Shown: in pieces, positions 33,639 through 47,960 of the stretch
How positions within the stretch are numbered: the stretch's first letter is position 1
Layout of the letters: the number at the start of each line of letters is the position of its first letter
Origin: Antedon bifida
Taxonomy: Eukaryota > Echinodermata > Crinoidea > Comatulida > Antedonidae
Direction of reading: 5' to 3'
NCBI GenBank assembly: GCA_963402885.1
Contig: OY727103.1
Coordinates: forward strand, 14,348,085 to 14,412,084
DNA length: 64,000 bases
Position numbers and translations under genes: made by a program
Notes under the pieces: model-generated
What the model saw: the letters and a program-made list of their open reading frames with translations, nothing else
What the model was told of the DNA's origin: nothing
The model's database searches: none

Positions 33639-36600
33639 GACAGCGTGCCGTACAGATGCTGCCTGATGGTTTAGTGTTGGCTTTCGTTAATTCAGGGATA
33701 TCACACACATAGTGTCATATCTCATTTGTATACAGTACCACATTTTACTTTAACAAACAAATAAATAAAACAAACTTTTTACGCAACACATTTATTAAAA
33801 TTGGGCAAACAAACTCCCGCCAAGTGTTGACGACTACCTACAAAAAAGCACTAGGAAGAAGGCGCCCTGTAAATAACCAGGACAGTCTATACAACATATA
33901 TATCTGAACCACGTGATTTCAATGGCAGACTATTCTTAAGTTTTACAATATAATAATGGTTTTTTCAAATGACTAGATACAAAAATAGCACATTAATATT
34001 TTCACAGTAATTTCTTACTATAAAACGAAAAATTAAATATTATTACAAAGAAATAGATTGGTTCCAATTTTGTACATAATAAAACAATTAACAAGGTTGA
34101 GTTAAAATAGTACTTTACAATATTAAATATAACTAATTAACAATTGATTTGTGTCTGCGGTGAATCCACATATTTTATCACAATCCTACTCAATTTCTAT
34201 AAATGGTTGGATACTGAAATGATCAACAGTATTGCGGCCAATTCAAAACCAGTATTGAGAACCTCTCCACAAATAATAAATCATATCAATAGATGCTAAA
34301 TAAATGATATCATGCAGATTCCAATAAAAAGAACCTCTCCACAAATAATAAATCATATCAATAGATGCTAAATAAATGATATCATGCAGATTCCAATAAA
34401 AAGTCCAAATATATATTCAGCAACATACAAGTACTTAATTCATGCTATTATAAAAAATAATAAATAACATCAAACTAGTCTGTTTCATGCATTATCCCTG
34501 CATTTAATAATGATACTAAACATTCTATAAATACTAAGTACTTAAAAGACCTACTAATGCTGAGTACTGTACTCACTCGAAAAACGCCCTTTTTCAAATA
34601 CCATGAGCTGTTTAGCTACAAAAGCTAGGTATGATTAAGCAGGGAGATGTTCCCTGTATGTAAATCATTATTTGGATACAAGACCTATGTGATACAAATG
34701 CCACATGTACTGTGCTTGCCCCAGACAGTAGTTCGGGCAAGTATGGTGATTCAACAAGTCTTTGATATAATACTGATGACTAAAACAGATACTTATTAAA
34801 CTACAAATGGAGAATGACGTACTGATTCGAATAAGTTCTGATTGAATAAGTACCAATCTTAATGAGGTAAATTTTGAATATTTAAATAAGTTCCCACTTT
34901 GGATAAGCAGATACAGTGGATTAATCAGATGCATGTTAAAATTTGTCCCATCATGTCCCCATATTGTATTGTGATTTATTAGTATTATCTTATTCCTTAT
35001 TCACATGAGTACAAATTTTGTCTTTTTGTCTTAATGAATACAATACATACCATACAGCGGTATAAGCCCACCCTAAATAATCTTGTATAAGCCCATCCTG
35101 GGATACAAGTCAATGCAAAAAGTTCATGTTACTATACACCAAATCAATATGATGTACCAACCCATCAACTGTCCAACCCTCAACCCCTCCCCTAACATAA
35201 CATGACCCAATCTTGTATATAACAACATTATGCTTATTGTACTGTATATGAAGCAGTACACAATAGGCGTGTCATTTACTGTAACCAACAATGTGTTCGA
35301 AATTAAAGCTTTTACTTGAATATTTAAATGAATACACAATCATCAAATTTTATCAATTATCAAGTATTTTACCATTTTAGAACAATTGGTAAATTGCACT
35401 TCATTAGTAGATGCACATTTTTTCCCCCACAAATTTATATTTAAGATGTATGCTTTTGGTAAATTTCCTTAACATAACTAGATGTCAACAACTCAGGGTT
35501 TAAGTTTGTTAATTAGTTAATGATAATTATTAATTAGCAATTAATTACTTAATGTTTATAATCCAAACAATTAAAAAGTTACCAATGGTAATAAAATAAA
35601 TCCAAATATTAAATATTAATTTTCCCTGAGCAATTTAAATAATGAGGAAACTGATTAAAAACTTAATTCCAGAATATCTGAATTAAAAATGTTTTTTTTT
35701 TCTTAGCACATTTTTAGACACACTACATAATACTTAAATTAACTACTTAAACTAAACACTGTATTATTTTCTGGGCCGACGTTTTTATAAGCACCACCAA
35801 GATATCCAATGATACGCAACAGTTATTTCGTTCATAACCATAAATACTTTCATGGGGGAAGCACTAACAAACATGCCAATCTAATCATCGTTCCCATTAA
35901 ATGAAACTTGATGCATTTGCATTGAGCGCAGCAATCAAAAGATGATTTCTTGTACAGTGATTTTACTGTACCCAAGGCAAATGCGCCATGTTATTTCTAT
36001 GACTCAGTCAAACTAGCTTTTACAAAAAGGTATTTTACAATATTTTTCGACAACAAAAAAGTACCACAATTAATACACAACACATTTACAAATGATTGTC
36101 TCTAAAATACAGAGGATAAAACTAGGAAGGCAAGTTAATAGTAGTCTACAGTCTATAAATACATAATTACAGTTTGTGGAGAAATTCACTCTCCATATTT
36201 GTCTTTTGGTCTTTGTTTAATTTTTTTTCAATTAGAAAATTTTGTGGGTTAAAAAATAGAGGAAGACGATATTCATTATAGATATTACTTGTCCTCATGT
36301 CCTGTATTAATTTGCAACAACGAAAGCAGTACCAAAACAATTTTTACTCAAATTCTTGTCATTTGTTAAAATTTAAAATAGCATTTTCTATACCATTGTA
36401 ACAGTTCATTTAACAATTTGGTACCAACTTTTTTTGTGTGAAAATGAATAGCTCATGAAATATAACACTACGCAAAAACAATATAGATATACAGTAGTGA
36501 ATGATAAAAAGGAACTTTTTTCCAGATTACCGTCATGTAAATTCATAAATAAGTTCAAATAGAGTTGCTTCACATGTTTTTACTGTGCTTCACACATAAG

Positions 36601-38413
36601 AATAAATCCAAAAAAGGAAACAACAGCATGATGCATGTTACTAAAATGAATATGCTTCAAAATCAATCAATAAACAAATAGATTATTATTAGAGATAGTA
36701 TTTATGATTTGTCTCAAGAATATATAAAGCATGTTGTTTGACAGGATTTAACAAAATTTAAAACTGCAAGTTTCAAAATGCAAGAATTATCGTAAACAAA
36801 TTCAACAACCTTGTCAGTATACTAAATGCCAATTCATATTTTTAAAAAGCCAAGTAATCCAACTTTTATTTTATGTTGTCTAAATATCCAGTTACTAAAA
36901 TACATTCTGTTTTCAATGTATGCTATATTAATTTTGACATCTGATAAAATAAATTTACATGTGTATGCCAAAAGTTATTTAAGCAAAAGAAACAACAACA
37001 GGCAGTCAGAATTTAAATAACAATCCGGAAATATAATGTGTCAAAATAAAACTTTATAACTTATGTTATAGTAGTGTGATTTTTTTTAAAATTAAAGTAA
37101 AAATTGAGATTGTTGTAAGGTGGAATTTAGTACAATTATTCAAAACCACTCAAATCATTAACCCTACAAATACCAAATTTCTTAGTACAATTTGCCAGGT
37201 AGGCATAAAGTGCTATCAGTAAACCTGAATTGTAGTCACAATTGATATAGTACATAATATTAAGTTGTTTTCAATTAAATGATACACACTTTAATTGATC
37301 AATGTAAGGTGAGTAACTTTGTATAAAATACGTACATCATGGGTGTACTATCTAAAAAACATAATAAATACAATTAATTTCTACATTAATGATATTAATT
37401 TCTTTAATTGAATATGTTTAAGTACAGACTTTTTCTGTATACTTTATTTGTTATCGCAAGGTGTATATTGATTTGAGACCTCATTGTTAGTGTAGGACCA
37501 TTTAATAAACACCTGAGAGAACTGATAAGAATAAGAATACATTTAACTACTGATTTATGTGATAACCTTAACTAAAATCATTAAAATAATAAATATTGTT
37601 ACAATATGAGCACATATTTGAAGCAATTTGTTGGTTTAAAATTCCGAATCAACTACTAAATTGATTTGTTTTTGGACAATTATCTAACTACCCTGAGATT
37701 TCTATGAATGTACTTGTTTGGAAACTATTTTTTATTTCATAACCTGGACAAGAATGAGTGGTTATATCCACTCCATTATTTAATTATCTAAAAAATTGTT
37801 TTTTTTATCACGACAACCCGTTTTAAAATTTAATTGTGATAATACTAAAATTTGTACAGAACGAATAAAAATTAATCATTACGCAAAACTGATTATCAAA
37901 GGTTATTTCAGATTAAGTACAACAAACTTTTTCTACTAAAACTTCATATCAATATTACTGTGTTCTTTTTGTAAACAATTTTATACATTATTTGCTTTGG
38001 ATACAAAACACATGTAACGTATCACCCTCCCCCAAACCATAATAGACAAAACCATTTCTATCTTCCATTTCATCATGGAAAATATCAATTAAAAATATCT
38101 TATGTTATATTTATACTTGTATTCCAATCTTGGAAATGCCATCTTGTCTAGAAATGACAATATGTTCTGTTATTGTACAATTGTCAAACTTTATGGACAT
38201 TTTTTAAGAAACTGTACAGAAAAGTAAATCTCTCACACACACTATTCATATATATAGAACTCTCCACTCAAGGGTCCCACTTTAGTAGAAAATCAATACC
38301 ATATATGGTTTAAAATTCATACATGGTCAAGCACACTTCCAAATATGGGGTATGAATACCATATTTAGATAACTATACCTACTGACTAAATGGTGCTTTT
38401 ATTGTTTTTGTAC
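33639..38413. other. 4.8-kb gene-free stretch beside the HMG gene
   Basis: No coding exon is supported on either strand. It lies directly downstream of the HMG-box gene stop (minus strand), so a long 3' UTR is possible, with the minus-strand AATAAA near 33790 as a far-end candidate. Composition is AT-rich with many short homopolymers. It holds the 72-bp duplication at 34258. Confidence 0.4.
34258..34401. repeat. 72-bp direct duplication
   Basis: AGAACCTCTCCACAAATAAT and the following 52 bp occur twice back to back (34258-34329 and 34330-34401) with virtually no differences, so the duplication is recent or the assembly repeated it. Confidence 0.9.
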
Positions 38414-41400
38414 TCATTCCTCTCCATCGTCTTCATCTTCTTCAAGATCATCTTCGTCTTCCTCTTCGAACTCTTCCTCGTCCACCGCCATATTTGAATG
38501 GTTCGCCCCAGAGTTTCCCATCATTTGTCCCATCAGGTGTTGCTGTTGTTGTTGTTGTTGCTGCTGCTGTTGCATTTGGGTTGGAGGGGTGGCTGCTGCT
38601 GTTGTGGCCTCCATTGCTTTCTACAGTTAACAAATAAGAAGTTACATCAATCATTTCACATGCAAAGTTTCTGCCATTTGCGAGTTTGATCTGAATGACC
38701 ATCTAAAAAACACTTTTTCTTTCCTGACAAATGGGCTGTCAGCGATTAAACAAAAATCATACATATTATTACCTATTTTTACATCATGTTTCAAATTAAT
38801 TATGTAACAACAAAGAATGTGACACACATATATACCTTTTGTCTGTATACTTCCATAGCCTCTTGATACTTCTTGTACTGTACAGCAACCCGTTCCATGT
38901 AGGGTCGTTTCTGCTCATCTGTAAGCTGGTTCCACTGCTCTCCACAGAGTTCTGTTACTCTCTTGCCTTTCACAGTCTTTCCCTTCATCTCCTTACGGAA
39001 GTCTTCCAGGAAGTAAAAGTAAGCCGTTGGTGGCTTCTTTGGCTTATCTGGGTCACGTTCCTTTTTGTAAACGGACATCTGAGAGAGAGAAAACAAAATA
39101 TTTTCTAAGATGCTAATTGGAATTTGTGAGGTTGGCTTATTTATTTATATGGCCTTTACAACCGCATCCGATAAATAGCAATAATGATCTTATTATATTT
39201 GAAGGTTTGCATGGCGAAATCAATATATTGATAAACCTGTAATGTGCGGTACACCACATATGTACAGTATTCTGTAAAGAACTGTTTCTTTATGTTTCCA
39301 TCAATATACTTTGATTATCCTCACTCCTGAGGAAACTCAACAGCTTTTCAGAACTACATACTGTATGTGGTGTACCACAAACTTTATATCAACAATAATG
39401 ATCTTCCTTGTATGACATCATCAAGTGGAGTAAGAATATTGATTTATTGTAACTGAACGTCACAATAATTAGCATTCACATCCCTATAATCTATGCTTCC
39501 ATATTTTATTTTTTTCTGATAATAACATTCATCGCGTTTCATTTTCTACTTCACTTTTGTTTAAGATTCCTATGTATATAATACTGATAGTAGCGTTACA
39601 AAATGTCAAACTCGTTAATGCTGATCCATCAGTAGTTTACCCTTGCTTCCTGTAATCACGGCAAACATCACTTTATTTCAATACTCTTTACTAACTTCAT
39701 ATCATAATACAAAAAAACTAGCAATAGACAGATGATGGTAATAAATCATGATTACTCAAATGTCTTTAACAGAGTCATGTCTTCTAATAATTGGATATGA
39801 GCAAATTGTTAACAAATTATTCATGTTTCTATGCTGTGTTCCAGCTATTATGTTGTTTCATGCATCTAGAAATCCTCGTATCAAATTTCTTTATGTTAAA
39901 GACTTATTTGGGTATCAATGATTCACTATATTTTGAGTTTCTGTTAAAGAAATGTTTAAACTTTTCATGGATTTTATTTACAAAATATGAAATTCAATTT
40001 CCAAAAATGAGAAACTATTGGTGATGCCACGAAAAATGAGTTTATGCTAAGCCTCATTCAAAAATTAATCCCCCATTGCGATTACAGTAAAATGGAAGTT
40101 TAATTCCCTCATAAATAATAGAGAAATGGAAAAATAACAACTATACAACTGTTCAGAATAATGTAGAATATACTGTACGGATACAAGATAACAAAGCCTG
40201 TACAGTAGTCTGAAATGACGTTATTTCTTCTTTACAAATAATATTGGCACTGCAGATTCTGACAAGCAGTGATTGGGATTGCAGCAGGACACAAAGGAAG
40301 CCAAAAGACTTTCTTAGATTTCTTTAAACAGAATTAAATAAATGAAGTAGTTACACTATTGTTTGACTAAACTACATACTTAAAAAAAATTGTTTTGTAA
40401 TAAGATTACTTAAAATAATCTTTGAAAATGGAATACACAGTCCACAATATCATTATGTGTAATCATGTGTAATCAATTATATAAAAGTTCCACAAGGTTT
40501 TAAAAACAACAACAGAATTTGGAAACACTAAAATCAAAATGTACATTGACATCCGTAAGTAAAATAATAAAACACTTTGAGCAGGTGGCTTGGTAAAGGA
40601 AATTAAATATCAGGTGGTATAATAAATGAAAGGCATTAGCCTGTGTATAATGGCAAATGTAGACAGAATATTAATACAGTAAGTATATAGAGCCGTGAGT
40701 CATATTGTGATAACCAATCTTCTAAAATTAATAGGCTTTTGCACTGTGTGGTTGCCTGATGTTATTTCATAAGACAGTTTAAGGACAAGGACCTTTTTAT
40801 CATGGGGAGAACAAAACTAAGTTCATATTAAAGTTAACAGGGTGTTACCCTTTACTTAATACAGGGCTGAAAATATTCCTATCAGGGATATACTGTAGCT
40901 GCAAACAAGGAGATATTTAAACACTCTATACCAGGACATCTTCATGGGTTTGGTACTACACTACTACAAGGGGTTTACGCTGATTGTCTCACCCACTTAC
41001 AATACTGCAAACAGCCTTTGAAAACTTGCTTTTAAGTTTGAATACAGACATATACTGTTGTATGGGAGACCAATTTCCAATTGTATATTGATAATTTTTA
41101 AAACAGAGTTTGTTTACCCACTGTTTTCATAACCACAAATAATATTTATTGTTGATGCTTACAGTACCACCACTAGAAAGGCAACCAATTGATTAAGCCT
41201 TGTGGCTTACAGTAACCCCATTATTATATTAATAATGAGACTAGAATTATTCCTTATGCCCAACATGTAAATGTCGTCATTTGTACACGGCTGCATAAAT
41301 GATAAATAGCTAACGGTATATGGATAATAATTGCAAATTGTGATGTGTATGTAAGAATGCTTAATTGTACAGCATTCTTAAGTGTATCATTGACATATTT

Positions 41401-44400
41401 GTGATTCAATCGGCCAATCAGATGACGCATGTCAATTTAACATGTTTTGACCAAGAATAAATGGGAATACTGTAGAGAAGAAGTTGTACCTACAGAGGAA
41501 CAAATATCAACTCCAACAATCAGGCCACATAAATATTATATGTAAAGCAAGCCCATGGGCTTTCTCTTGAGACTTTACAGTATTATAGTTACCTCAGCTT
41601 CGTATCGTTCTCTGTCCTTGCGAGCTAGTTTCTGGAAAGGTTCTTTCTCGTCTATTGACATCGCCTGCCATGCCGCTCCACACGCTTTTGTGATTTCGCT
41701 GGCCTAAAAAAAGATCACAAAAATATCAACTGTGGAAGGAACGACTAAATGTAGTTAAAACCTTAAATTCTACTACTGTTATATCCTATTAATCCAAATT
41801 TAAACAGCTGGAAACAATATAATACAATACTATAAAAAAACTATTAACAATAATGTAATTTCCTTTATTGTCTAACAAATTATTTCGTTAACTTTCACTT
41901 CATTTGACTTTTGTACTGGAATGAATAGAAATAGAACTTGAACAAAAGCCTTTTTATCTGTAGGTTGTAAACAGTATTTTTTAATCTATGAAATTGTTTA
42001 TTTATTGAAATTTGTAAAGCATTTATAGTCGCTTGAATTGCCATAAAGCTTAATATGAGAAAGTTGGGCAAACAATAAGTCAGGCATGAGGGAATTTAAT
42101 GTTCCTCTGATTGTTCAGTCCTAGGACTACTGTTATAGTAACGCTAACTCAATTCAATTTGATTTAACCACGGAGGCCCAGATCAACACATGGTTGTTCT
42201 TCCCTGGGGCTGGCATTTTTTTTTTCAGTAAAAAAGGACATACACGGGTGTATAAAATGTTTAAAAAAGTTATCCCAGGCCAATGGCCAATTTTCTACTG
42301 TATATTATAAGGTAGAAACTCGCCACAAAATAATAATACTGTTGTAATAGAAGACATGCTGAGATAGAATTTATGAAATGTTAGTTTTATTATTAATATG
42401 CGCTGTAGAATCAGCATGTATCATTGCCATGTCGTATTATAATTTAAAATCAATTTAAATGTACATATCTGGATAAAGGATTACATGTTAGTGTTATACA
42501 GTACAGTGCATCAAAGGTGTACAATTTAAATGATTTGCTTTTTCAATCATTTTAAAATATTACTTTCATTGCAACTTAGGAAATGATGGCCAAGTACAGT
42601 AAAGTAATAATAATTAAAATCCTATCTTTTTATAGTTTCTCCTTACAACTAATTTGTGGACATCTTATGTCTTGCTAAATAGAAAAAATGTTGTTAAAAA
42701 AACATTACTGTTGTCAAAATAGATACAACATTTGAGATAATGTTAAACATTTCCCACATCATCTAAATTGTAATACTATAATGTTGCAAACCCTTAATTC
42801 ATAATTGGGAAAATGCAGCATTATGTTTAGTGACCTTTGACATTCACAAACCTATGCATTTGATTCTTAATTTCCTTTTGTGTGTAATAATATATAGGTT
42901 TTAAGAACAAACATCCTGCGATTAGTGTTTAACATTGTCTTTGACTGACGAGAGTAAATAATCAGTGAAGATTTATCTTTGGGGATTTAGTTAGACTATA
43001 GTATTCAGCTTTTTTTAATAAGGGTACAGTACAGAAGACATGATTAATATTATTACTTTTTAAACTAAATGACAAAAACGAATGTCAGTAAATCATTAAA
43101 CATTTGGGTTTTATAATGTATGTATACAATGTTTTTATTTTGTTACACAACTGAATAATATTCACAGTACTGTAAACTACTGTATCTCTATAGATTTTGC
43201 AATGCAGCAGTAACAGAAAGAAGTATTTTGTATTAGTTTAGAAGCAGTATCAAGTTGCTACAGGTACAATGTCTATATAAAAAAAAACTATTGCAATACG
43301 GTATTTTGTTTTCATAGTACTGTACTCTAGGTCTATTTCAAAAACATTCCTATTTTATGTACTGTTCTGTAAGGCTCTCTATTAAGTTACCATTGCTTAA
43401 ACCATGGGTACAATCAAATTTCAATACGTGTTATACTGTACCTTCGATATGTGGTCTGCGTCTTTATTATAATTTTTTCTAAAATAATCAAGAAAATAAA
43501 AATATCCAGTCTTGGCTCGTTTGATGTGTGCTCCAGGACGGTTACGTTTTCGTCTCTTCTTCTTGTCTTCGTTGGGCTTTCGGCCACGCTTTGGTTTCGT
43601 TGTTAAGTCTAAACATAAATATGCAGCGTCCATTCTGCTTGGGTCCATTCTGCTTGGATCCATTCTGCTTGGGTCCATTCTGCTTGGATCCATTCTGTTC
43701 GGGTCCATTCTGCTTGGATCCATTCTGTTCGGGTCCATTCTGCTTGGGTCCATTCTGTTTGGGCCCATTCTGCTAGGATCCATTCTGTTTGGGTCCATTC
43801 TGCTAGGATCCATTCTAGTAGGGTCCATTCTGTTTGGATCCATTCTGGGGTCCATTCTGTTCGGATCCATTCTAGGGTCCATTTGCATTCTATGGTCTAG
43901 TGATATAAATAAATGTTTTAAATAAAACAACATGAAGTACAGAATTTTCTTTTTTTTTACGCTCTACATTTCATTCAAATGCAATAAGTAACAAAATGGA
44001 TAGTGACAGTACTGTACTACTCCGTACTATCCAGTGCATTAAATTCTGGGAGGTTTCCTAATGAACCCTATACAGTACTACTGTACAGTAGATCTGGGAC
44101 ATCTAAAACTGTAAATTACGGTTACTGCTATAATTACAAGTTGTATGTGATACTGTAATTAGCTAACCAGCAATCATGTACTGGAAAGATACATTACAGT
44201 AGTAAAGAAATAGAACAAAAAAACACTCAGCTAATCCCCTTTTTTGCCCGATTTGTACACTTTCTTATAGGTTAAAGTCAATCTATATCAGTGTACAGAT
44301 AATGCTTAATGATTTCCTTCAGTCTCATTAAAACAGGTTAAGATCTCGGCTGATAAATCCTGAATTAACAAGTAAATGTAATACGCTAGTAGTAATTTAG

Positions 44401-45999
44401 GCACGCTGATAGTATAACTGACCTTTTCACAGTGCAAACTGACTAATAAGCTGTTTCACAATAACAGATTTTAGTGTACATAATTTTTGCATGTCATTCA
44501 AATCATTACTGCAACACGGCGAGTTTATCGTTTGCATAACGTATCATAATTCTATATAAAGCTTCACAAAGCTTGTTTATCAAGCAGAATGTAAAAACAA
44601 AACATGGTTCACTGTGTAGTGTACTGCCTTAAAAAAGGGATTCTTAGAAAAACGGCTAGGAAAACTCTCTTTTTTTTGTGGGTGGAAAGTGCTTTAAAGG
44701 AACTTATTACTGTAGATGCTATATTTAAAAAATATAATTTCGGGGATGGTGCAGAATCTATTTCAATTGCAAAACTGACTAAAACTATTTTGCTTGTTTT
44801 AACCACAAACAATGAACGCATAATATTTATAATTACAAACAAAATAAATAAATAAGATAAAACTACATGATTGACAACAGTATACTGTAATGACAAATTA
44901 ATACTGTAGTTTTTCCTGTTTCAATTTCTTGTAAATGTTCTAAACTATTGTAATGATAAATACAGTAGTACTGGAACAAAATATTTTAAATTAAGTGTAT
45001 TTTCATTTCTGTTACTGTATACAAAAAACATACTGTTCTAGAGGATATTTATTCATCCTCTAGAACTATAACAAAATATATTATATTAAAACTATCTCAA
45101 AAACCTTACTCATCTTTGAAAAAAGTAAAATAATATTATAATATATAATAAAATAAAACTGGGTTGCAAAATTAAAATCAGATTAATTTATTTTACTACA
45201 ACTTTTCATGACATAATTATTATTACAGGATGTAAAAAAAAACTACAGTAGTTGACAGTTTCCATGGCATTATTGACAGATAAAATTACTTGGTGGTTCT
45301 CTGGTTATTGTGGTTAAAATTTAATATTTTTTTATAATTTTTATAAAACCAAAATGATGTTATGAATGAAAGAACAATACAAGCCACAATAGCAGCAATG
45401 CTGAACTGTCGAACGCATCTCGAATCTGTCAAACTAATACATCTAAAATTATTTATAAAACTCATGATAAAAAGTAATCAAACTGCAGATGAGATGTAAT
45501 GTTTTATTTTGTATTACACTAAATATATATATAAAATAAAGCACGTTAAATATCACTTTTAATATCAAAAACTGACAGCGATCGGCCGTAAAAAAACACA
45601 GAGCGACAGAGCGGCGAGCGCTTTTCAATAACCTACATAGACCACATTACCGCACACAACACACGCATTGGGAACAAAGAAAATAAAGGCCAAGCGATAA
45701 TATAAGGCTAAGCGAAGCTGAACGCCCAGAACAAATAAACTAAAAGGAATCGTAACTTTGCGATACTTTTCAAAGTGTACGCTAAAATAAACTACACAAA
45801 AATCATCTATATATATTTAAGTTTATATAAGACATGTACTTTAATAAATAAAACGTCGGAAACAATAAATTTAACCCATTTTGTTAAAGTATATTTCCAA
45901 GAATTGAGTCAAAGAAAATAAAAAGGACGCGTTCTCTTATTAAAACATGAATACGAAATGACCCACGTGAAGTTTTTCTAAGAAGCTAAACTCACCCAT
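38414..45999 (-). CDS. Tandem HMG-box protein with MDPNR repeat and acidic tail, 5 exons
   Basis: Exons in transcript order are 45996-45999 (ATG plus one base), 43442-43896, 41593-41703, 38836-39078 and 38414-38620. Phases close to 339 residues. Order of parts: MDHRMQ, then about 16 MDPNR/MDPSR pentads (residues 7-89), an AT-hook-like and basic stretch (KPKRGRKPN, KKKRRKRNR), HMG box 1 (about 123-190: KTGYFYFLDYFRKNY, ACGAAWQAMSIDEKEPF), HMG box 2 (about 199-265: KPKKPPTAYFYFLEDFRKEM, CGEQWNQLTDEQKRPY), a Gln-rich run and an acidic Glu/Asp tail. Two boxes plus acidic tail is the HMGB plan, a non-sequence-specific DNA-bending chromatin protein, but the N-terminal repeat and polyQ are not HMGB features; I do not assign orthology. 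The 4-base first coding exon rests on the donor ATGG|GTGAGT fitting the phase of exon 2. Confidence 0.85.
39246..39382. repeat. Inverted repeat, possible small MITE
   Basis: GTGCGGTACACCACATATGT near the left end and TGTATGTGGTGTACCAC at the right end are imperfect inverted arms around about 90 bp of spacer, in an intron of the HMG gene. No target-site duplication was identified. Confidence 0.4.
43620..43885 (-). repeat. Coding 15-bp minisatellite of the HMG gene
   Basis: A 15-bp unit (ATGGACCCAAGCAGA and variants) is tandemly repeated within exon 2, encoding the pentads MDPNR, MDPSR, MDPTR and one MGPNR. Sub-blocks of two units (30 bp) alternate GGATCC and GGTCC spellings, suggesting expansion by pairs. 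Confidence 0.92.
45035..45066. repeat. 12-bp perfect hairpin
   Basis: GTTCTAGAGGAT and its reverse complement flank an 8-nt loop, in intron 1 of the HMG gene. Confidence 0.4.
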
Positions 46000-46200
46000 A
46001 GTGACTTGAAAATAGATAGATGAGGCACAGGAAAATTTAGCCGTTCCCTTCAAACGGCTTTAGAATGTATATGACCCGTTTCCAAGCCTAGATAAACTGA
46101 AAAACTTGGCAAAATTTCTCCAGGTAAGCTGCGAGGTCGAAAGATCAAGCCTGCCAAACAAAAATACAACACAATCCACTTCCGGCGATGAGGAAAGTGG
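46000..46200 (-). promoter_or_regulatory. 5' UTR/promoter region of the HMG gene
   Basis: Directly upstream of the HMG start codon the DNA becomes less AT-rich and contains an ETS-type site (ACTTCCGG at 46178-46185, CCGGAAGT on the gene strand). The same motif recurs in the KLHDC10/ZC3HC1 promoter. The fold-back element begins about 200 bp further upstream. Confidence 0.4.
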
Positions 46201-46373
46201 CGCCCTCAAGTAATGTACTCCAAATTAAGACTTGTCAATTATTTTAAATAAAAATAATAAATCCTTTATTATTACATAAAACTTATTCTAGAAAAAGTAT
46301 AACGGACTTGTTTTACAAACCACTTTGAAAAAAAACCACAATGAAACTGACAACGGTAGTATGTTTTTTATTC

Positions 46374-46379
46374 ACCATC
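46374..46379. repeat. Left direct repeat ACCATC of the fold-back element
   Basis: ACCATC precedes the left terminus TATGGCAAG and is matched at 53397-53402 after the right terminus; probable target-site duplication of 6 bp (7 bp if the shared T is counted). Confidence 0.6.
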
Positions 46380-47749
46380 TATGGCAAGCCTCAGCTGTCT
46401 GAAGTATTCAAAATATTATATTATTATATCATTTTTTTATTATATTATATATTGTATTGTAATGAATTATACGTTTTGCATTATATTACTTGGTTTTAGC
46501 ATTATATTATATCTATTTCTAATATATTATGTGAAAAATGTAACAAATTATTGACTTTTTGTATTATATTATTCGGTTTTGGCATTATATTATGAACATT
46601 TACTATTATATTATTAATAAAATACATTATATTATAATATAATTGTATTATATTAAACGCATTTACCTTACTTTATAACATACAACATTATTATATTATA
46701 CGGATTCGTTAGTTATATTATTATTTTGTATGATGTTTATTATACGTCACGACTTATTTCAGTTCTTCTAACTCTTTCTCTCCCTCCCCCTGCTCACTAA
46801 CAATCAGCGGCAGAATCTGAATTGTGTGACTGTTGAAGAATAACTAATTATCTTTACTAGGCCTACGTACTAGGCCTAGGCCTACTAGGGGATCTAGCCT
46901 AGACGTAGCTAGTTAGACAAGTGACCAAGGACCACCGGACAGCTACAACTAATACTACAATACAATAATACTACTACAATAACTAATACTGCTACTACCT
47001 AGGCCTAGCTAGTAGAGTACTAGGTAGCTACTAGGCTCTAGGGCGTATGTATGATGTTAACTACTAGGCCTAGGCCTACTAGTACTAGGCTAGGCCTAGA
47101 CTTAAGTTGTAGTAGGCTAGGGCCGGGCCTGCTGCCTTAGGCTAGGCTACTAGTACTACTACTAGGCAGTCAGCCCATGATGGGTACGAGTAAGCCAAAA
47201 TGTTGGATAAGTAAACCAAAATTTGGGTACGAGCGAGTTGGCATGGGTACGGGTTGACCTGTATCCTTCTAGCTAATTGTACTAGGCCTAGGCCTCAAGT
47301 AAGTCTACGCTACCCAGTCCGGCTACAATATGGTTTATTTTGTTTTATAGCTTTATTGATAGCTGGGTTCAAATCTGGGTTGGGATGGCTTTTTCTCATT
47401 CAAAAACAGATTTCCTTATCATAATAAAATAATATATGAATTTATTTGTAATATTGTAATGTATACATAATATAAGTAATTGCCATTGCATTTATTATTC
47501 TTTATTATATATTATACGGTTACCCCTTAATTATACTATAGTATAATTTCCTTGTTATATTTTACAATATTTTCTTCATAATTCTACAATTTTGTCTTTC
47601 ACAGCACAAATTTATCATACTGAATCATCACACACCAAGTCTCATAAATTTCTACTGTATTTGTCCAAGCTACTCCAGCTACATGGTATTGCCTTGAGGC
47701 TAAACTACACGGTATACTGGCACTACCATTATTCCTGGCTCGTCAACCT

Positions 47750-47960
47750 GGACCACATCAGCACAGTTTCAGTTTCAGTTTATTTACCATTTCAATTTCT
47801 GAACATAAGAGATGAACAACTTATATGGATGGATAACCGTAAGAGCGAAGCTCGTTTACCGGTCACCCGTTAGTGCAGTAACATTACGGACAACATAAAG
47901 ACAGGACAAAGGTGCAATACATGTGAACACTTGTGTTTGCAACCCTTGGATAAAATAATA
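47750..47960 (-). mobile_element. LINE-like 3' tail nested in the left arm
   Basis: The minus strand reads TTGTCCTGTCTTTATGTTGTCC, then GAAATGGTAAATAAACTGAA followed by ACTGAAACTG. A (CTGAAA)n-ended tail is typical of some non-LTR retrotransposons. The matching copy in the right arm is about 51850-52028 on the + strand. Confidence 0.4.

Noticed and set aside
43512..43925. Plus-strand 137-codon frame made of GSILLGS repeats
   Set aside because: Antisense shadow of the MDPNR/MDPSR repeat exon of the HMG gene.
47592..47873. 93-codon frame beginning MSFTAQIYHT in the fold-back arm
   Set aside because: The counterpart in the other arm is broken after about 10 residues, and it overlaps a retroposon-like tail, so coding is unlikely.
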